Part shown: positions 1 to 8,890 of the stretch, one piece after another | Layout: each line of letters begins with the position of its first letter | Position numbering within the stretch: position 1 is the stretch's first letter | Source: Gammaproteobacteria bacterium | Lineage (GTDB): Bacteria; Pseudomonadota; Gammaproteobacteria; Pseudomonadales; CAMLJR01 | Length of the DNA stretch: 48,684 bases | Assembly: GCA_029265075.1 (NCBI GenBank) | Contig: JAJUJZ010000008.1 | Location: forward strand, 1-48,684 | Direction: 5' to 3' | The notes under the pieces: generated by a model | Database searches by the model: none | What the model saw: only the letters and a program-made list of their open reading frames with translations | What the model was told of the DNA's origin: nothing | Made by a program: the position numbers and the translations under genes

Positions 1-34
1 GCCGGGCGGGGTCAGCGCGCGTGAGCGGAGGGGT

Positions 35-694
35 TCACCAGGCCGTCCGCACCGCCTGATAGGCGCGGACCATGTGCTCGACATTGAGCGGCGCGCGGAA
101 GAAGCCGATGTAGTGTCCCTCAGCATCGAGCAGCGCGACATTGGCACCGTGCTCGACCAGATAGTTGTCACCGGCGCCCCTCTGCTTCACGAACGGTGCG
201 TTGAGCGCCGTCGCAAATTGCTGCAGCGTCAGAAACTCACCGGTGAGCCCACGGAAATTGGGATTGAAGTACCTCACGTACTCCGCCAGTTTTTCCGGTG
301 TATCGCGGGCCGGGTCGACACTCACCAGCATCACGCGTGTCTGCGCCGCCTGCCGCGGTTCCAGCTGGCGCAGGAACTGGCTCAGCTGTGCCATGGTGGT
401 CGGACAGATATCGGGGCAATAGGTGAAACCGAAAAAGAGCAGTGTCCATTTGCCGGTCAGGTCGGCAGTAACGAACGGCTCACCCGCCTGATCCACCAGC
501 TCCACATGCGGCAGGGCGCGCGGCTGTTCAAACAGGAACAGACCCAGCTCCTGCATGGCATCGCGGGAGACACCGGCCGGGCGCAGCGTGGTGAAGACGA
601 ACACCGCCAGCACCAGCACGATAAACAGCAGCACACCAGCCACGGTTATCGCAATGTTGCGAACCGGTCGCTCACCCGTTTGCGTCAGGGTCAT
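35..694 (-). CDS. SCO1/SenC/PrrC family copper chaperone for cytochrome oxidase
   Basis: This 219-residue protein should deliver copper to the CuA centre of cytochrome c oxidase subunit II in the periplasm. It has one N-terminal membrane anchor (about residues 14-36) followed by a thioredoxin-like fold. The copper ligands of the family are present: C93 and C97 in the CPDIC motif and H182 in the VEHGAN segment. It is the last gene of the leftward cox assembly cluster. Its ATG shares one base with the TGA of ctaB (TGATG), which suggests translational coupling. Family membership is seen in the motifs; the delivery role is inferred from the family and the context. Confidence 0.93.
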   Translation of the reverse strand: MTLTQTGERPVRNIAITVAGVLLFIVLVLAVFVFTTLRPAGVSRDAMQELGLFLFEQPRALPHVELVDQAGEPFVTADLTGKWTLLFFGFTYCPDICPTTMAQLSQFLRQLEPRQAAQTRVMLVSVDPARDTPEKLAEYVRYFNPNFRGLTGEFLTLQQFATALNAPFVKQRGAGDNYLVEHGANVALLDAEGHYIGFFRAPLNVEHMVRAYQAVRTAW

Positions 695-1617
695 CAGAAC
701 TGCACCTCATACATCAGCTGCTGCGGATAGAGATAGTGATCCAGCAGCATCACCATGAACAGCGCCATCAGATAGATGATCGAGTACTTGAACGTCTGCA
801 TCGGCGCCGCCGGGTTTTTGCCGATCATCATCACTACCGCCCAGTAGAGGAAACCGAAACCCAGCAGCAGGGCGCCCAGGAAGTAGAGTGGCCCGCTCAT
901 GCCGGTTGCAAATGGCAGCAGGCTGACGGCGAGCAGGATCAGTGTGTAGAGCAGGGTGTGCAGTTTGGTGTAGGCGACGCCGTGTGTCACCGGCAGCATC
1001 GGAATGTCAGCCTTGGCGTATTCATCCCGGCGATGAATGGCCAGCGCCCAGAAATGGGGTGGCGTCCAGGCAAAGATGATCAGCACCAGCAGTAGCGCAT
1101 GGCCGTCGACGCTGTTGGTGACCGCCGTCCAGCCCAGCAGCGGCGGGGCCGCGCCGGCGAGGCCACCAATCACGATATTCTGCGGCGTTGCGCGCTTCAG
1201 AAAAAGGGTATAGATGACGGCATAGCCCAGCAGTGACGCAAGAGTGAGCCAGGCGGTGAGCTGATTGACCTGCGTGATCAGCACCGCCATGCCGGTCACG
1301 CCCAGCACCAGGGCGAACAGCACAGCGTGCGCGGTATCGATACGGCCCTGGGCCACCGGCCGGTTACGGGTCCGCGCCATGACCAGATCGATGCGCCGGT
1401 CCACCAGATGGTTGACTGCCGCTGCCGACCCCGCACACAGCGCAATGCCAAGATTACCGAACAGCAGAATGCGCCACGGCACCATCCCGGGCGTCGCCAT
1501 GAACATGCCGATGACTGATGTCAGCAGCATCAGCAGCACGACATTGGGCTTGCACAGCACGTAGTAGTCGCGCCAGCTGACCGCCGGCCGGGTCGCCACT
1601 GCGGATGGTTTGATCAT
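694..1617 (-). CDS. ctaB: Protoheme IX farnesyltransferase (heme O synthase)
   Basis: The product (307 residues) is a polytopic membrane prenyltransferase that attaches a farnesyl group to heme B to make heme O. It belongs to the UbiA superfamily: the first Asp-rich motif is visible as [19 protein letters not shown] near residues 68-86, followed by alternating hydrophobic segments. A GAGGAGG ribosome site lies about 8 nt before the ATG. It sits between ctaA, which converts heme O to heme A, and the SCO gene, whose start overlaps its stop. The paralog symbol cyoE is also used for this family; the aa3-type context favours ctaB. Confidence 0.95.
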   Translation of the reverse strand: MIKPSAVATRPAVSWRDYYVLCKPNVVLLMLLTSVIGMFMATPGMVPWRILLFGNLGIALCAGSAAAVNHLVDRRIDLVMARTRNRPVAQGRIDTAHAVLFALVLGVTGMAVLITQVNQLTAWLTLASLLGYAVIYTLFLKRATPQNIVIGGLAGAAPPLLGWTAVTNSVDGHALLLVLIIFAWTPPHFWALAIHRRDEYAKADIPMLPVTHGVAYTKLHTLLYTLILLAVSLLPFATGMSGPLYFLGALLLGFGFLYWAVVMMIGKNPAAPMQTFKYSIIYLMALFMVMLLDHYLYPQQLMYEVQF

Positions 1618-1629
1618 GTGCCAGCCTCC

Positions 1630-2664
1630 TCAGCGCGGCTGCGCCGTGAACACGCGATGATTGAGTGTCACGAGGGCAAGCAATAGTAACGCACCCCCGA
1701 GATTGTGGGCGACCGCTATCCAGAGCGGGAAGTGCAGCACCACATTCCCAATCCCCAGCGCCAGCTGCAGCAGCATGATCAGCGCCATCACGCCCGCCAG
1801 GCGACGGCTCCCGGGCTCAGCAATACGCCACAATCTGACACAGAGAAACAGAATATAAACGAGCGTGACGATCGCACCCAGCCGGTGGCTGTAGTGAATG
1901 GCCATGCGGCCTTCATTCGCCATGGTGCCACCCAGATAATTGGGGCCGATCTGCTGGAAAATATTGAAGCCGTGTGCAAAATCCATCGTCGGTACCCACG
2001 CACCTTGGCAGGTGGGGAAATCAGGACAGGCAACCGCAGCATAGTTCGATGTGGTCCAGCCGCCCAGAAAGACCTGGCCGATCACCACCGCCAGCCCCAG
2101 CAGCGCCCACGGTCGCAGTCGCCCGACCGCTACCAGCGGTTTGTCCGCCAGCAGCCAGCGCTGATTGCCAAGCCGCAGCGCCAGCAGCCATAACAGTGCA
2201 AAGGTCGTGAAGCCGCCCAGCAGATGCGCCGTAACGACCTGCGGCCACAATCTCAGCGTGACAGTCCACATGCCGAACATCCCCTGCAGGATCACGAATG
2301 CCAGGAGGAATACCGGCAGCTTCAGTGGCTGCGCCGGGCGATGGCGATGCCGCAATGCCAGACCAACCAGCACGATGGCCAGCAAACCAAGAGCCGAAGC
2401 GAAATAGCGGTGCACCATCTCTGGCCAGGTCTTGTCGTGTTCGACCGGCATATCTGGCCACGCTTCGTTGGCCGCGGCCACATGATGCTCCTGAATCGGC
2501 CATAACAGATGGCCGTAGCAGCCGGGCCAGTCAGGGCATCCAAGCCCTGCATCCACCAACCGAGTGAACGCGCCCAGCCCGACCACCACCATCGCCAGCA
2601 CACAACCTGCGAGCGCGAGCCGATACCCCGGCTTGCGGCGCCGGGGGGCAGTCAGCAGACTCAC
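1630..2664 (-). CDS. ctaA: Heme A synthase (COX15/CtaA family)
   Basis: This 344-residue, roughly eight-helix membrane protein oxidises heme O to heme A for cytochrome oxidase subunit I. Family marks include GAFTRLVDAGLGCPDWPGCYG near the N terminus, the matching second-half segment GGWTTSNYAAVACPDFPTCQG, and conserved histidines in the helices (for example MVHRYFAS, TAHLLGG, HYSHRLGA and VAHNLGG). The start is GTG, and its GTGA overlaps the stop codon of the upstream SCO-like gene by 4 nt. The cysteine pairs in the two periplasmic loops match bacterial proteins that carry the regulatory disulfide. Confidence 0.95.
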   Translation of the reverse strand: MSLLTAPRRRKPGYRLALAGCVLAMVVVGLGAFTRLVDAGLGCPDWPGCYGHLLWPIQEHHVAAANEAWPDMPVEHDKTWPEMVHRYFASALGLLAIVLVGLALRHRHRPAQPLKLPVFLLAFVILQGMFGMWTVTLRLWPQVVTAHLLGGFTTFALLWLLALRLGNQRWLLADKPLVAVGRLRPWALLGLAVVIGQVFLGGWTTSNYAAVACPDFPTCQGAWVPTMDFAHGFNIFQQIGPNYLGGTMANEGRMAIHYSHRLGAIVTLVYILFLCVRLWRIAEPGSRRLAGVMALIMLLQLALGIGNVVLHFPLWIAVAHNLGGALLLLALVTLNHRVFTAQPR

Positions 2665-3314
2665 GATCCGGTCCCCTCGGCTTGCTTCGGCGAGTATTTC
2701 AACAGCAGCTTCATGTCATCCAGTATGTCGTAACCATCGTGCTCCGGGGTGTAGTACATCATCATCCAGCCGCGCGGATCGACCAGCAGAATGAGATTGT
2801 CTGCCAGCGGCTGAATGGGCCGCTGTAAATCGCCGAACACACGATCAAACGCTGTTTCAGAAACACGCAGCACCGGTACGCCGTTGTGTTCCCGATTGAT
2901 CAGCTCTGCCAAGCTGGTCTCCGGTGCACCGGCCGTTACGATAAGACGGCTTACCCGGTTCATGTCCCGTCCGAGTGCCGTGCGGGCCTGTCGAGTAATG
3001 TAGAGATTATTCTGACACTGCTCGTTGCAACTGGGCGGAACCGGCACCAGCAGCGTCCAGCGACTATCGTCACGTTCGAAATCAAATGGCGAACCATCGG
3101 CGTAGCGAAGGTCGAGCGCATCGATGCGTTGCGGCGGACTGATGAGGACGCCGTTATTGTTAGTACCAAACAGGCTGGGCAGGTCCAGCACGCCGTGTTC
3201 CGCAGCCTTGTACAGAGCGGTGGCACCTACCATCACCAGCACCAGCATCCCGACAATGATATAGAGCTCTCGCCGGCCACGCGCTGCCTGTGCGTTTACT
3301 TCATTTGCCACCAT
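2661..3314 (-). CDS. Membrane-anchored SCO-like thioredoxin-fold protein of the cox cluster
   Basis: The product (217 residues) has one N-terminal transmembrane helix (about 17-35) and a periplasmic domain with a Cys-x3-Cys motif (C96, C100) placed like that of SCO proteins. At the position where SCO proteins carry the third copper ligand, a histidine shortly before the LLVDPRG strand, the sequence has A/D rather than H. It may therefore act as a thiol reductant or an assembly factor rather than a copper donor. It lies between SURF1 (14-nt overlap) and ctaA (4-nt overlap). An uncharacterised membrane protein at this place is common in gammaproteobacterial cox clusters. An AGAGG site lies 8 nt before the ATG. 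Confidence 0.8.
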   Translation of the reverse strand: MVANEVNAQAARGRRELYIIVGMLVLVMVGATALYKAAEHGVLDLPSLFGTNNNGVLISPPQRIDALDLRYADGSPFDFERDDSRWTLLVPVPPSCNEQCQNNLYITRQARTALGRDMNRVSRLIVTAGAPETSLAELINREHNGVPVLRVSETAFDRVFGDLQRPIQPLADNLILLVDPRGWMMMYYTPEHDGYDILDDMKLLLKYSPKQAEGTGS

Positions 3315-4038
3315 TCCTGTTACCTCTGATCAACTGCAAAAGATTGGTGGATGCCAGTAACCAGCCGCCGATCGCCACCGCCGCCAGCCCGAACCACTGA
3401 ACGGCATAGCCTATGTGAGTGGCCGGCGTCTGGCTGATCACCGGCCATCCCGTCAACAGCGCCGTTGGCGCATCGGCATCCAGGCGAATGATATAGCCGG
3501 GCAGCGGCTGCCGCAGTCGCTTGGCCAGCAGCTCGATGTCGGGCTGCTGCACTATCTGTGGCCAGCTGCGATCATCGGCGTCAGCGCCCAGACGCGGTCC
3601 CAGTAACGGCCGGTGAACGTATCCCGTCAACCGATAATGACCGTTCGGTACATTAATGTCCGGCAGAGTTCTACGCCCGGGATCGCCCGCTATCCAGCCC
3701 CGGTTTACCAGCACTACTTTGCCACCACCCGTTACAAATGGCGCCACCACTTCAAACCCAAACTGCCGGTTCCGGACGCTATTGTCGAGCAGAAAATAAC
3801 GCTCATCGAGATAGCGACCCGCAAGCCAGACCGGGGTGTAATCCGGGAGATCTGCCGCGGCTTCGTCGAGCGCCTGCGCTGGCTGTGCTCTTCGCTCGGC
3901 AAATGTCGCTGCCAGCACAGCTTTCTCCTGCGCGCGCCCCAGCTGCCACACGCCAAGACTCAGGCACAGCGGCAGCAAAACGGCAGTCAGCAGCGTGAGT
4001 CGCCAGTCGATGCGCCATCTGAAACGCGTGGTGGCCAA
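3301..4038 (-). CDS. SURF1 family cytochrome oxidase assembly protein
   Basis: SURF1 proteins help insert heme A into subunit I. The protein has the usual two-helix layout: an N-terminal membrane segment (LTLLTAVLLPLCLSLGVWQL, ending in the family WQL motif) and a C-terminal one (YAVQWFGLAAVAIGGWLL), with a periplasmic domain between them that includes LVNRGWI. The frame stays open upstream to 4233, but that extension overlaps the divergent twin-membrane gene. I chose TTG at 4038 because a GGGGAGAGG ribosome site lies about 7 nt before it and the resulting 245 residues fit the family length. It overlaps the next gene by 14 nt. Confidence 0.9.
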   Translation of the reverse strand: MATTRFRWRIDWRLTLLTAVLLPLCLSLGVWQLGRAQEKAVLAATFAERRAQPAQALDEAAADLPDYTPVWLAGRYLDERYFLLDNSVRNRQFGFEVVAPFVTGGGKVVLVNRGWIAGDPGRRTLPDINVPNGHYRLTGYVHRPLLGPRLGADADDRSWPQIVQQPDIELLAKRLRQPLPGYIIRLDADAPTALLTGWPVISQTPATHIGYAVQWFGLAAVAIGGWLLASTNLLQLIRGNRNGGK

Positions 4039-4122
4039 GCGTAAACCTCTCCCCGGCCCGGTAAGTGGGTTGTGTATACTGGCGATCTCTCGCCTTTTCG
4101 CCCGCCCTGACGGAGCGCTTCC

Positions 4123-4362
4123 ATGTGGATCAAGATCGTCATCGTTGTGTTGTTTTTTGCCCTGCTTTTCAGCCTCGGCAGTGGTCTCATCTTTCTGTTC
4201 AAAGACCAGGGCACTACCCGTCGCACCTGGCATTCGCTGTCGGTGCGGCTGGTACTGGCAGTGCTGCTGATGGGGTTTCTGATCTATGGCGTCGTCAGCG
4301 GTCAGCTTGGCTCGAAAGCGCCGTGGGATGCTTACAAATCCGCACCCCAGGCGCCGCGCTGA
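4123..4362 (+). CDS. Twin transmembrane protein (DUF2909 family)
   Basis: This small protein of 79 residues is almost entirely two transmembrane helices (about 2-27 and 41-63) joined by a short loop with TTRRTW. It is the only plus-strand gene inside the cox cluster: it diverges from SURF1 and runs into the 3' end of coxC with a 6-nt gap. The size, the twin-helix layout and this antisense position match the DUF2909 proteins encoded in Pseudomonas-type cox clusters. No biochemical role is known to me; the context suggests oxidase assembly or stability. The recognition rests on layout and context, not a catalytic motif. Confidence 0.85.
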   Translation: MWIKIVIVVLFFALLFSLGSGLIFLFKDQGTTRRTWHSLSVRLVLAVLLMGFLIYGVVSGQLGSKAPWDAYKSAPQAPR

Positions 4363-4368
4363 TTCTCG

Positions 4369-5334
4369 TCAGAGAATGTAGACAAACAGGAACAGACCGA
4401 CCCAGACCACATCCACAAAGTGCCAGTACCAGGAAGCCGCTTCGAAGCCGAAGTGGTCCTCGGCGGTAAAGTGACCCTTGAATGTCCGCAGTAACTGCAC
4501 CAGCAGCATGGTCGCGCCGATAATGACGTGGACCCCGTGGAAACCGGTCAGCATAAAGAAGGTGGTGCCATAAATACCGGACGAGAGCTTGAGTCCGTAA
4601 TGATGGTATGCCTCGTAATATTCAACGGCCTGCAGCGCCACAAAGATGAACCCGAGTGCCACGGTGATCAGCAGCCAGGTGGTGAACTTCTTGCGCTGAT
4701 CCGCTTTCAGTGCATGGTGTGCCACATGAACTGTGAAGCTCGATGACAGCAGGATGACCGTGTTCCATAACGGCAGCCAGGCAAACATCTCCTTGAAGCC
4801 GGGGAACGCCAGGTTGCGTTCAGGACCGGTAAAGACCCCATTGTTCGCCATCATCTGATTCGCGACCCCGCCTACTGCCTCCTGGGGCGTCTGCATCAGC
4901 GGCCATTCAAAATTGAAACCGCTCCAGAGCAGGGTGGTGACGCCTTTTTCGCCAGCACCGGAGAGCCACGGTCCGACGTGCACACGCACATAATAAAGTG
5001 AGCCGAAAAATACCGCGAAAAACATCACTTCCGAGAAAATGAACCACTGCATGCCGAGCACATACGAACGGCGCACCTGGGCGCTGTTCATGCCAGCGCG
5101 ATTCTCAATGATGGTGGTGCGGAACCAGCTGAACAGCACCGCAATAAACACGGCGATGCCGATGGTCAGCAGCCAGCCACCGCCGCCGGCATCGCTGAAC
5201 TTGCCGCTGTTGCTGTTGATGAAAGTGGCCGCACCGAAAACCGACAGGAACAGACCGAGGGCTGCCATGATGGCCAGCTTGCTCCGCTCCGGTACGTAGT
5301 AGGGCTCGTGCCCCGGCGTTGTTTGTTCTGCCAT
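4369..5334 (-). CDS. coxC: Cytochrome c oxidase subunit III
   Basis: Subunit III of the aa3/caa3 oxidase is a seven-helix membrane protein that stabilises subunit I. Recognisable segments are MQWFIFSEVMFFAVFFGSLYY, VQLLRTFKGHF, FHGVHVIIGA and the C-terminal EAASWYWHFVDVVWVGLF. At 321 residues it is somewhat longer than many homologs. The extra length is a soluble loop after helix 3 (about residues 125-185, including LWSGFNFEWPLMQTPQEAV). A TGGAGAG ribosome site lies about 9 nt before the ATG. It is the last structural subunit gene of the coxB-coxA-ctaG-coxC run. Confidence 0.96.
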   Translation of the reverse strand: MAEQTTPGHEPYYVPERSKLAIMAALGLFLSVFGAATFINSNSGKFSDAGGGGWLLTIGIAVFIAVLFSWFRTTIIENRAGMNSAQVRRSYVLGMQWFIFSEVMFFAVFFGSLYYVRVHVGPWLSGAGEKGVTTLLWSGFNFEWPLMQTPQEAVGGVANQMMANNGVFTGPERNLAFPGFKEMFAWLPLWNTVILLSSSFTVHVAHHALKADQRKKFTTWLLITVALGFIFVALQAVEYYEAYHHYGLKLSSGIYGTTFFMLTGFHGVHVIIGATMLLVQLLRTFKGHFTAEDHFGFEAASWYWHFVDVVWVGLFLFVYIL

Positions 5335-5379
5335 TATTATCTCTCCACTTCTTCGCGTCGCTGCGAGAAAGAAAAAGGT

Positions 5380-5934
5380 TTAGCGCGATGCAACCGTTTC
5401 CCCATCAACCATGTCGGTGATGTCGAATATGGTGTACGACACCGAGATGGTTCGAATCTCCCTGGGCAGGTCCTGATCAATAATGAACTGCATCGGCAGC
5501 TCGGCCGACTCGCCCGCTTTCAGCGGCTGGTGCTGAAAACAGAAGCACTCGGTCTTGTGCACGTATCTGGCAGCACGGGCGGGAACGAAACTCGGCACTG
5601 CCTGTGCAATCATGTCGCGGTCGGTGCCATTGTGGGCGTGATACACAATGGTGCCGACCGCTCCCGGGTGCACCTGCACTGTGGTCTGCACTGGCTGAAA
5701 CTCCCACGGCATGCCTTCGGCATTACTGGCCACAAACTGCACTTTGATGGTGCGTGACTCGTCGACGGTCGTCTCCACCACCTCGGCGCGGCCGCTCAGG
5801 TATTTGCCGTTCAGACCAAGCGCCGCACACAGCGTGTCGTACAGCGGCACCATGACCACGAAGACGAAGGCGAACATCGCCACCACGATGACTGTCAGCT
5901 TTGCGACGGTCCTGGCAACAGCGATGTTCGACAT
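5380..5934 (-). CDS. ctaG: Cytochrome c oxidase assembly protein CtaG/Cox11
   Basis: CtaG inserts copper into the CuB site of subunit I. It has one N-terminal membrane anchor and a periplasmic immunoglobulin-like domain. The copper motif CFCFQHQPL (about residue 125) is present, followed by the conserved PMQFIIDQDLP segment. The frame is open up to a TTG at 5961, but a strong AAGGAG site sits 7 nt before the ATG at 5934, so I place the start there (184 residues). It is encoded between coxA and coxC, the usual proteobacterial position. Confidence 0.94.
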   Translation of the reverse strand: MSNIAVARTVAKLTVIVVAMFAFVFVVMVPLYDTLCAALGLNGKYLSGRAEVVETTVDESRTIKVQFVASNAEGMPWEFQPVQTTVQVHPGAVGTIVYHAHNGTDRDMIAQAVPSFVPARAARYVHKTECFCFQHQPLKAGESAELPMQFIIDQDLPREIRTISVSYTIFDITDMVDGETVASR

Positions 5935-5964
5935 GACGGAGCTCCTTCCCGATGCTGACAACCG

Positions 5965-7530
5965 CTATTTGACTTCCGGCGGGGTCGTGAAGGTGTGATA
6001 CGGCGCCGGTGTCGGCAGGGTCCATTCCAGCCCCTGTGCGCCGTCCCATACTTTGGGATCGTTGACCGGCTTGCCGGCGACGATGGTGCGGATAACGTTG
6101 AAGCCCAGCAGCACCTGTGCACCGCCATAGATGAAGGCACCGATCGACGACAGCATGTTGAAGTTGGTGAATTGCAGCGCATAGTCGGGAATGCGCCGCG
6201 GCATGCCGGCCAGACCGAGGAAGTGCTGCGGGAAGAAAGCCAGGTTGAAGCCGATGAACGCGATCCAGAACTGCGTCTTACCGAGCGTTTCGTCGTACAT
6301 CTTGCCGGTCCACTTCGGCAGCCAGTAGTAGATCGCCGCAGTCATCGAGAACACCGCACCGGCCACCATCACGTAATGGAAGTGAGCGACGACGAAATAG
6401 CTGTCGTGGTACTGGAAGTCTGCCGGGGCGATGGCAAGCATCACGCCGGTGAAACCACCAATGGTAAACAGGATGATGAAGCCGATGCAGAACAGCATCG
6501 GCGTCTCGAAGGTCATCGAACCACGGAACATGGTGGTCACCCAGTTGAAGACCTTGACGCCGGTCGGCACCGCGATTAGCAGGGTGGCATACATGAAGAA
6601 CAGCTCGCCGGCGATCGGCATGCCCACCGTGAACATGTGGTGAGCCCACACCAGGAACGAAAGGAATGCGATCGATGCGGTGGCATAGACCATTGAGTCA
6701 TAGCCGAACAGCGGCTTGCGGGCGAAAGTCGGAATGATTTGCGATACCACACCGAACGCCGGCAGGATAACGATATACACCTCGGGGTGACCGAAGAACC
6801 AGAACACGTGCTGGAAAAGTACCGGGTCGCCGCCACCGGCAGCCGAGAAGAACGAGGTGCCGAAGTGGATATCCATCAGCATCATCGTGACGGCCCCCGC
6901 CAGCACCGGCATGACCGCCACCAGCAGAAAGGCAGTGATCAGCCAGGTCCAGACAAACATCGGCATTTTCATGTAGGTCATGCCGGGTGCCCGCATGTTG
7001 ATCACGGTCGCGATGATATTGATCGCGCCCATGATCGACGACATCCCCATGATGTGGATGGAGAAGATGAAGAACGTGACACTGGGCGGCGCATAGGTGG
7101 TGGAGAGCGGCGCATAGAAAGTCCAGCCGAAGTTTGGTGAGCCGCCTTCCATGAACAGCGTCGAGACCAGCATCGCGAAGGCGAACGGCAGGATCCAGAA
7201 ACTCCAGTTGTTCATGCGCGGCAGCGCCATGTCTGGTGCACCGATCATCATCGGAATCATGTAGTTCGCGAGCCCGACGAAAGCCGGCATGATGGCACCG
7301 AAAACCATCACCAGGCCATGCAAGGTCAGCATCTGGTTGAAGAATTCGGGATTGACCATTTGCAGGCCGGGCTGGAACAGCTCGGCCCGGATGATCATCG
7401 CGAACGCGCCACCCAGAATGAACATGGCAAACGAGAACCACATGTACATGGTTCCGATATCTTTATGGTTGGTGGTGAACAACCACCGAGTCAGACCTTT
7501 GGCTGGTCCGTGGTGCGCGTGTGCATCCAT
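5965..7530 (-). CDS. coxA: Cytochrome c oxidase subunit I
   Basis: This 521-residue, twelve-helix catalytic subunit carries heme a, heme a3 and CuB and reduces oxygen to water while pumping protons. Diagnostic segments are WLFTTNHKDIG at the N terminus, the low-spin heme ligand in LTLHGLVMVFG, FWFFGHPEVYI with the crosslinked His-Tyr pair, WAHHMFTVG (CuB histidines) and VVAHFHYVMVAGAVF (heme a3 and heme a ligands). A strong AGGAGGGAG ribosome site precedes the ATG. It lies 12 nt after coxB and is certainly in its operon. Confidence 0.98.
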   Translation of the reverse strand: MDAHAHHGPAKGLTRWLFTTNHKDIGTMYMWFSFAMFILGGAFAMIIRAELFQPGLQMVNPEFFNQMLTLHGLVMVFGAIMPAFVGLANYMIPMMIGAPDMALPRMNNWSFWILPFAFAMLVSTLFMEGGSPNFGWTFYAPLSTTYAPPSVTFFIFSIHIMGMSSIMGAINIIATVINMRAPGMTYMKMPMFVWTWLITAFLLVAVMPVLAGAVTMMLMDIHFGTSFFSAAGGGDPVLFQHVFWFFGHPEVYIVILPAFGVVSQIIPTFARKPLFGYDSMVYATASIAFLSFLVWAHHMFTVGMPIAGELFFMYATLLIAVPTGVKVFNWVTTMFRGSMTFETPMLFCIGFIILFTIGGFTGVMLAIAPADFQYHDSYFVVAHFHYVMVAGAVFSMTAAIYYWLPKWTGKMYDETLGKTQFWIAFIGFNLAFFPQHFLGLAGMPRRIPDYALQFTNFNMLSSIGAFIYGGAQVLLGFNVIRTIVAGKPVNDPKVWDGAQGLEWTLPTPAPYHTFTTPPEVK

Positions 7531-7542
7531 GGCGACTCCCTC

Positions 7543-8712
7543 CTACTGACCTTTCTTGAAGTTGAACACGTCAACGGGCTGAGTCATGTCGCCCATGTTG
7601 TTGCCGAACGAGTTGCGGATGTAGGTCGTTACGGCCGCCAGCTCAACATCGTTCAGCTGACCACCGAATGCCTGCATGGCAGTGCCGGGCACGCCATGTA
7701 CCACCGTATCCAGCGTCTCATCCAGGGCGCCGGTGACAATGGCGCTTTTAGCCAGCGCATTGCCAATACCGCCTTCCCCGTTGGGGCCGTGGCACGCCAC
7801 GCACACGCGGTTGTAAATCTGCTGACCCTGCTGCACGAGCTCAGGCAAGGTGAAGTGTTTCGCCATCAGCTCCTTGATCTGTGCAGCCTCTTCTTTCTTC
7901 GCGGTCAGCCAGCTGTCGTACTCTTCCTGCTCGACCACACTGACTACCACTGGCATGAAGCCATGATCGCGACCGCAGAGTTCGGCGCACTGGCCCCGAT
8001 AAAAACCGGTTTTGAGCGGGCGCGCCCACGCCTCGTTGATGAAGCCGGGGATCGCGTCTTTCTTGATGCCAAACTCGGGAACCCACCAGGCATGAATCAC
8101 GTCGTTGGCAGTCAGCAGGAAACGGACTTTCTTGTTAACGGGAATGACGACAGGCTCATCGACCTCGATCAGATAGTTCTCGCCTTTTGGTGCGGTGCCG
8201 GCGATCTCTTCCGGCGTGGTCGACATGCTGCTGAAGAAGGAGATGTTTTCGCCGGCCGGATCGATGTATTCGTATTTCCACTTCCACTGATAGCCGGTGA
8301 CGAGAATATCGAGGTCTGCGTCCTCGGTGTCGTAGATGGCGATGATGGTGCTGGTGGCCGGCACCGCCATAACGATCAGTATGATGAAGGGGACGATGGT
8401 CCAGGCTATTTCGAGCTTAGTGCTCTCATGGAAGTGTGAGGGTTTGTAGCCACGGGATTTTCGGTGTACCAGGATGGAGTAAAACATGGTGGAGAACACC
8501 GCTACTCCAATTGCCACGCAGATCCAGAATACCGTCATATGGATGCTGTGGATCTGCGCGCTGACCTCAGTCACCCCAACCGGCATGTTGACCTGGTTCG
8601 GATGTCGCCACTCTGTCGGCCCCTGCGCCCATGCACTCGATCCGATCGAGCTGAGCAGCAACAGCACAGGACCAAGTGCCAGGCGATACAGCCGCATCGC
8701 TTTTTGGTACAT
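7543..8712 (-). CDS. coxB: Cytochrome c oxidase subunit II with fused C-terminal cytochrome c domain
   Basis: Subunit II accepts electrons at CuA. It begins with a signal peptide, two membrane helices and a cupredoxin domain with the CuA ligands H207, C242, C246, H250 and M253. A cytochrome c domain follows, with the heme motif CVACH at residues 304-308. The fusion marks a caa3-type oxidase. Two ATGs compete: 8727 has no ribosome site, whereas the ATG at 8712 has GGAG 9 nt upstream and gives a better signal peptide, so I use it (389 residues). It is the first gene of the cox operon. Confidence 0.95.
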   Translation of the reverse strand: MYQKAMRLYRLALGPVLLLLSSIGSSAWAQGPTEWRHPNQVNMPVGVTEVSAQIHSIHMTVFWICVAIGVAVFSTMFYSILVHRKSRGYKPSHFHESTKLEIAWTIVPFIILIVMAVPATSTIIAIYDTEDADLDILVTGYQWKWKYEYIDPAGENISFFSSMSTTPEEIAGTAPKGENYLIEVDEPVVIPVNKKVRFLLTANDVIHAWWVPEFGIKKDAIPGFINEAWARPLKTGFYRGQCAELCGRDHGFMPVVVSVVEQEEYDSWLTAKKEEAAQIKELMAKHFTLPELVQQGQQIYNRVCVACHGPNGEGGIGNALAKSAIVTGALDETLDTVVHGVPGTAMQAFGGQLNDVELAAVTTYIRNSFGNNMGDMTQPVDVFNFKKGQ

Positions 8713-8854
8713 CTCCCGTGTCTCCATTGTGAGTTTGTAATTAGTTTTATTTACTTCAATCCATTGGCTCGGGCCGCAAAGCCTGAGCTTGGCCGTCGAT
8801 CGGGAACCGACGACACATTACGGGGCGGGTCTCGGAAATTTTGGGCCTGCCGAG

Positions 8855-8883
8855 GTTTGCCATACCAGATGGTGCGGGCAAAC
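8855..8883. repeat. Nested palindrome in the coxB leader
   Basis: A perfect 7-bp inverted repeat (GTTTGCC at 8855-8861, GGCAAAC at 8877-8883) encloses a second palindrome, ACCA-GA-TGGT (8864-8873). It falls immediately downstream of the candidate -10 box of the cox operon. It could be an operator for a dimeric regulator or a hairpin at the 5' end of the leader. No T-run follows on either strand, so an intrinsic terminator is unlikely. Confidence 0.5.
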
Positions 8884-8890
8884 TACCGCG

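Noticed and set aside
5449-5458. GGTTCGAATC resembling the T-loop of a tRNA on the plus strand
   Set aside because: It lies within the ctaG coding sequence, and no acceptor stem, D-loop or anticodon arm can be drawn around it.
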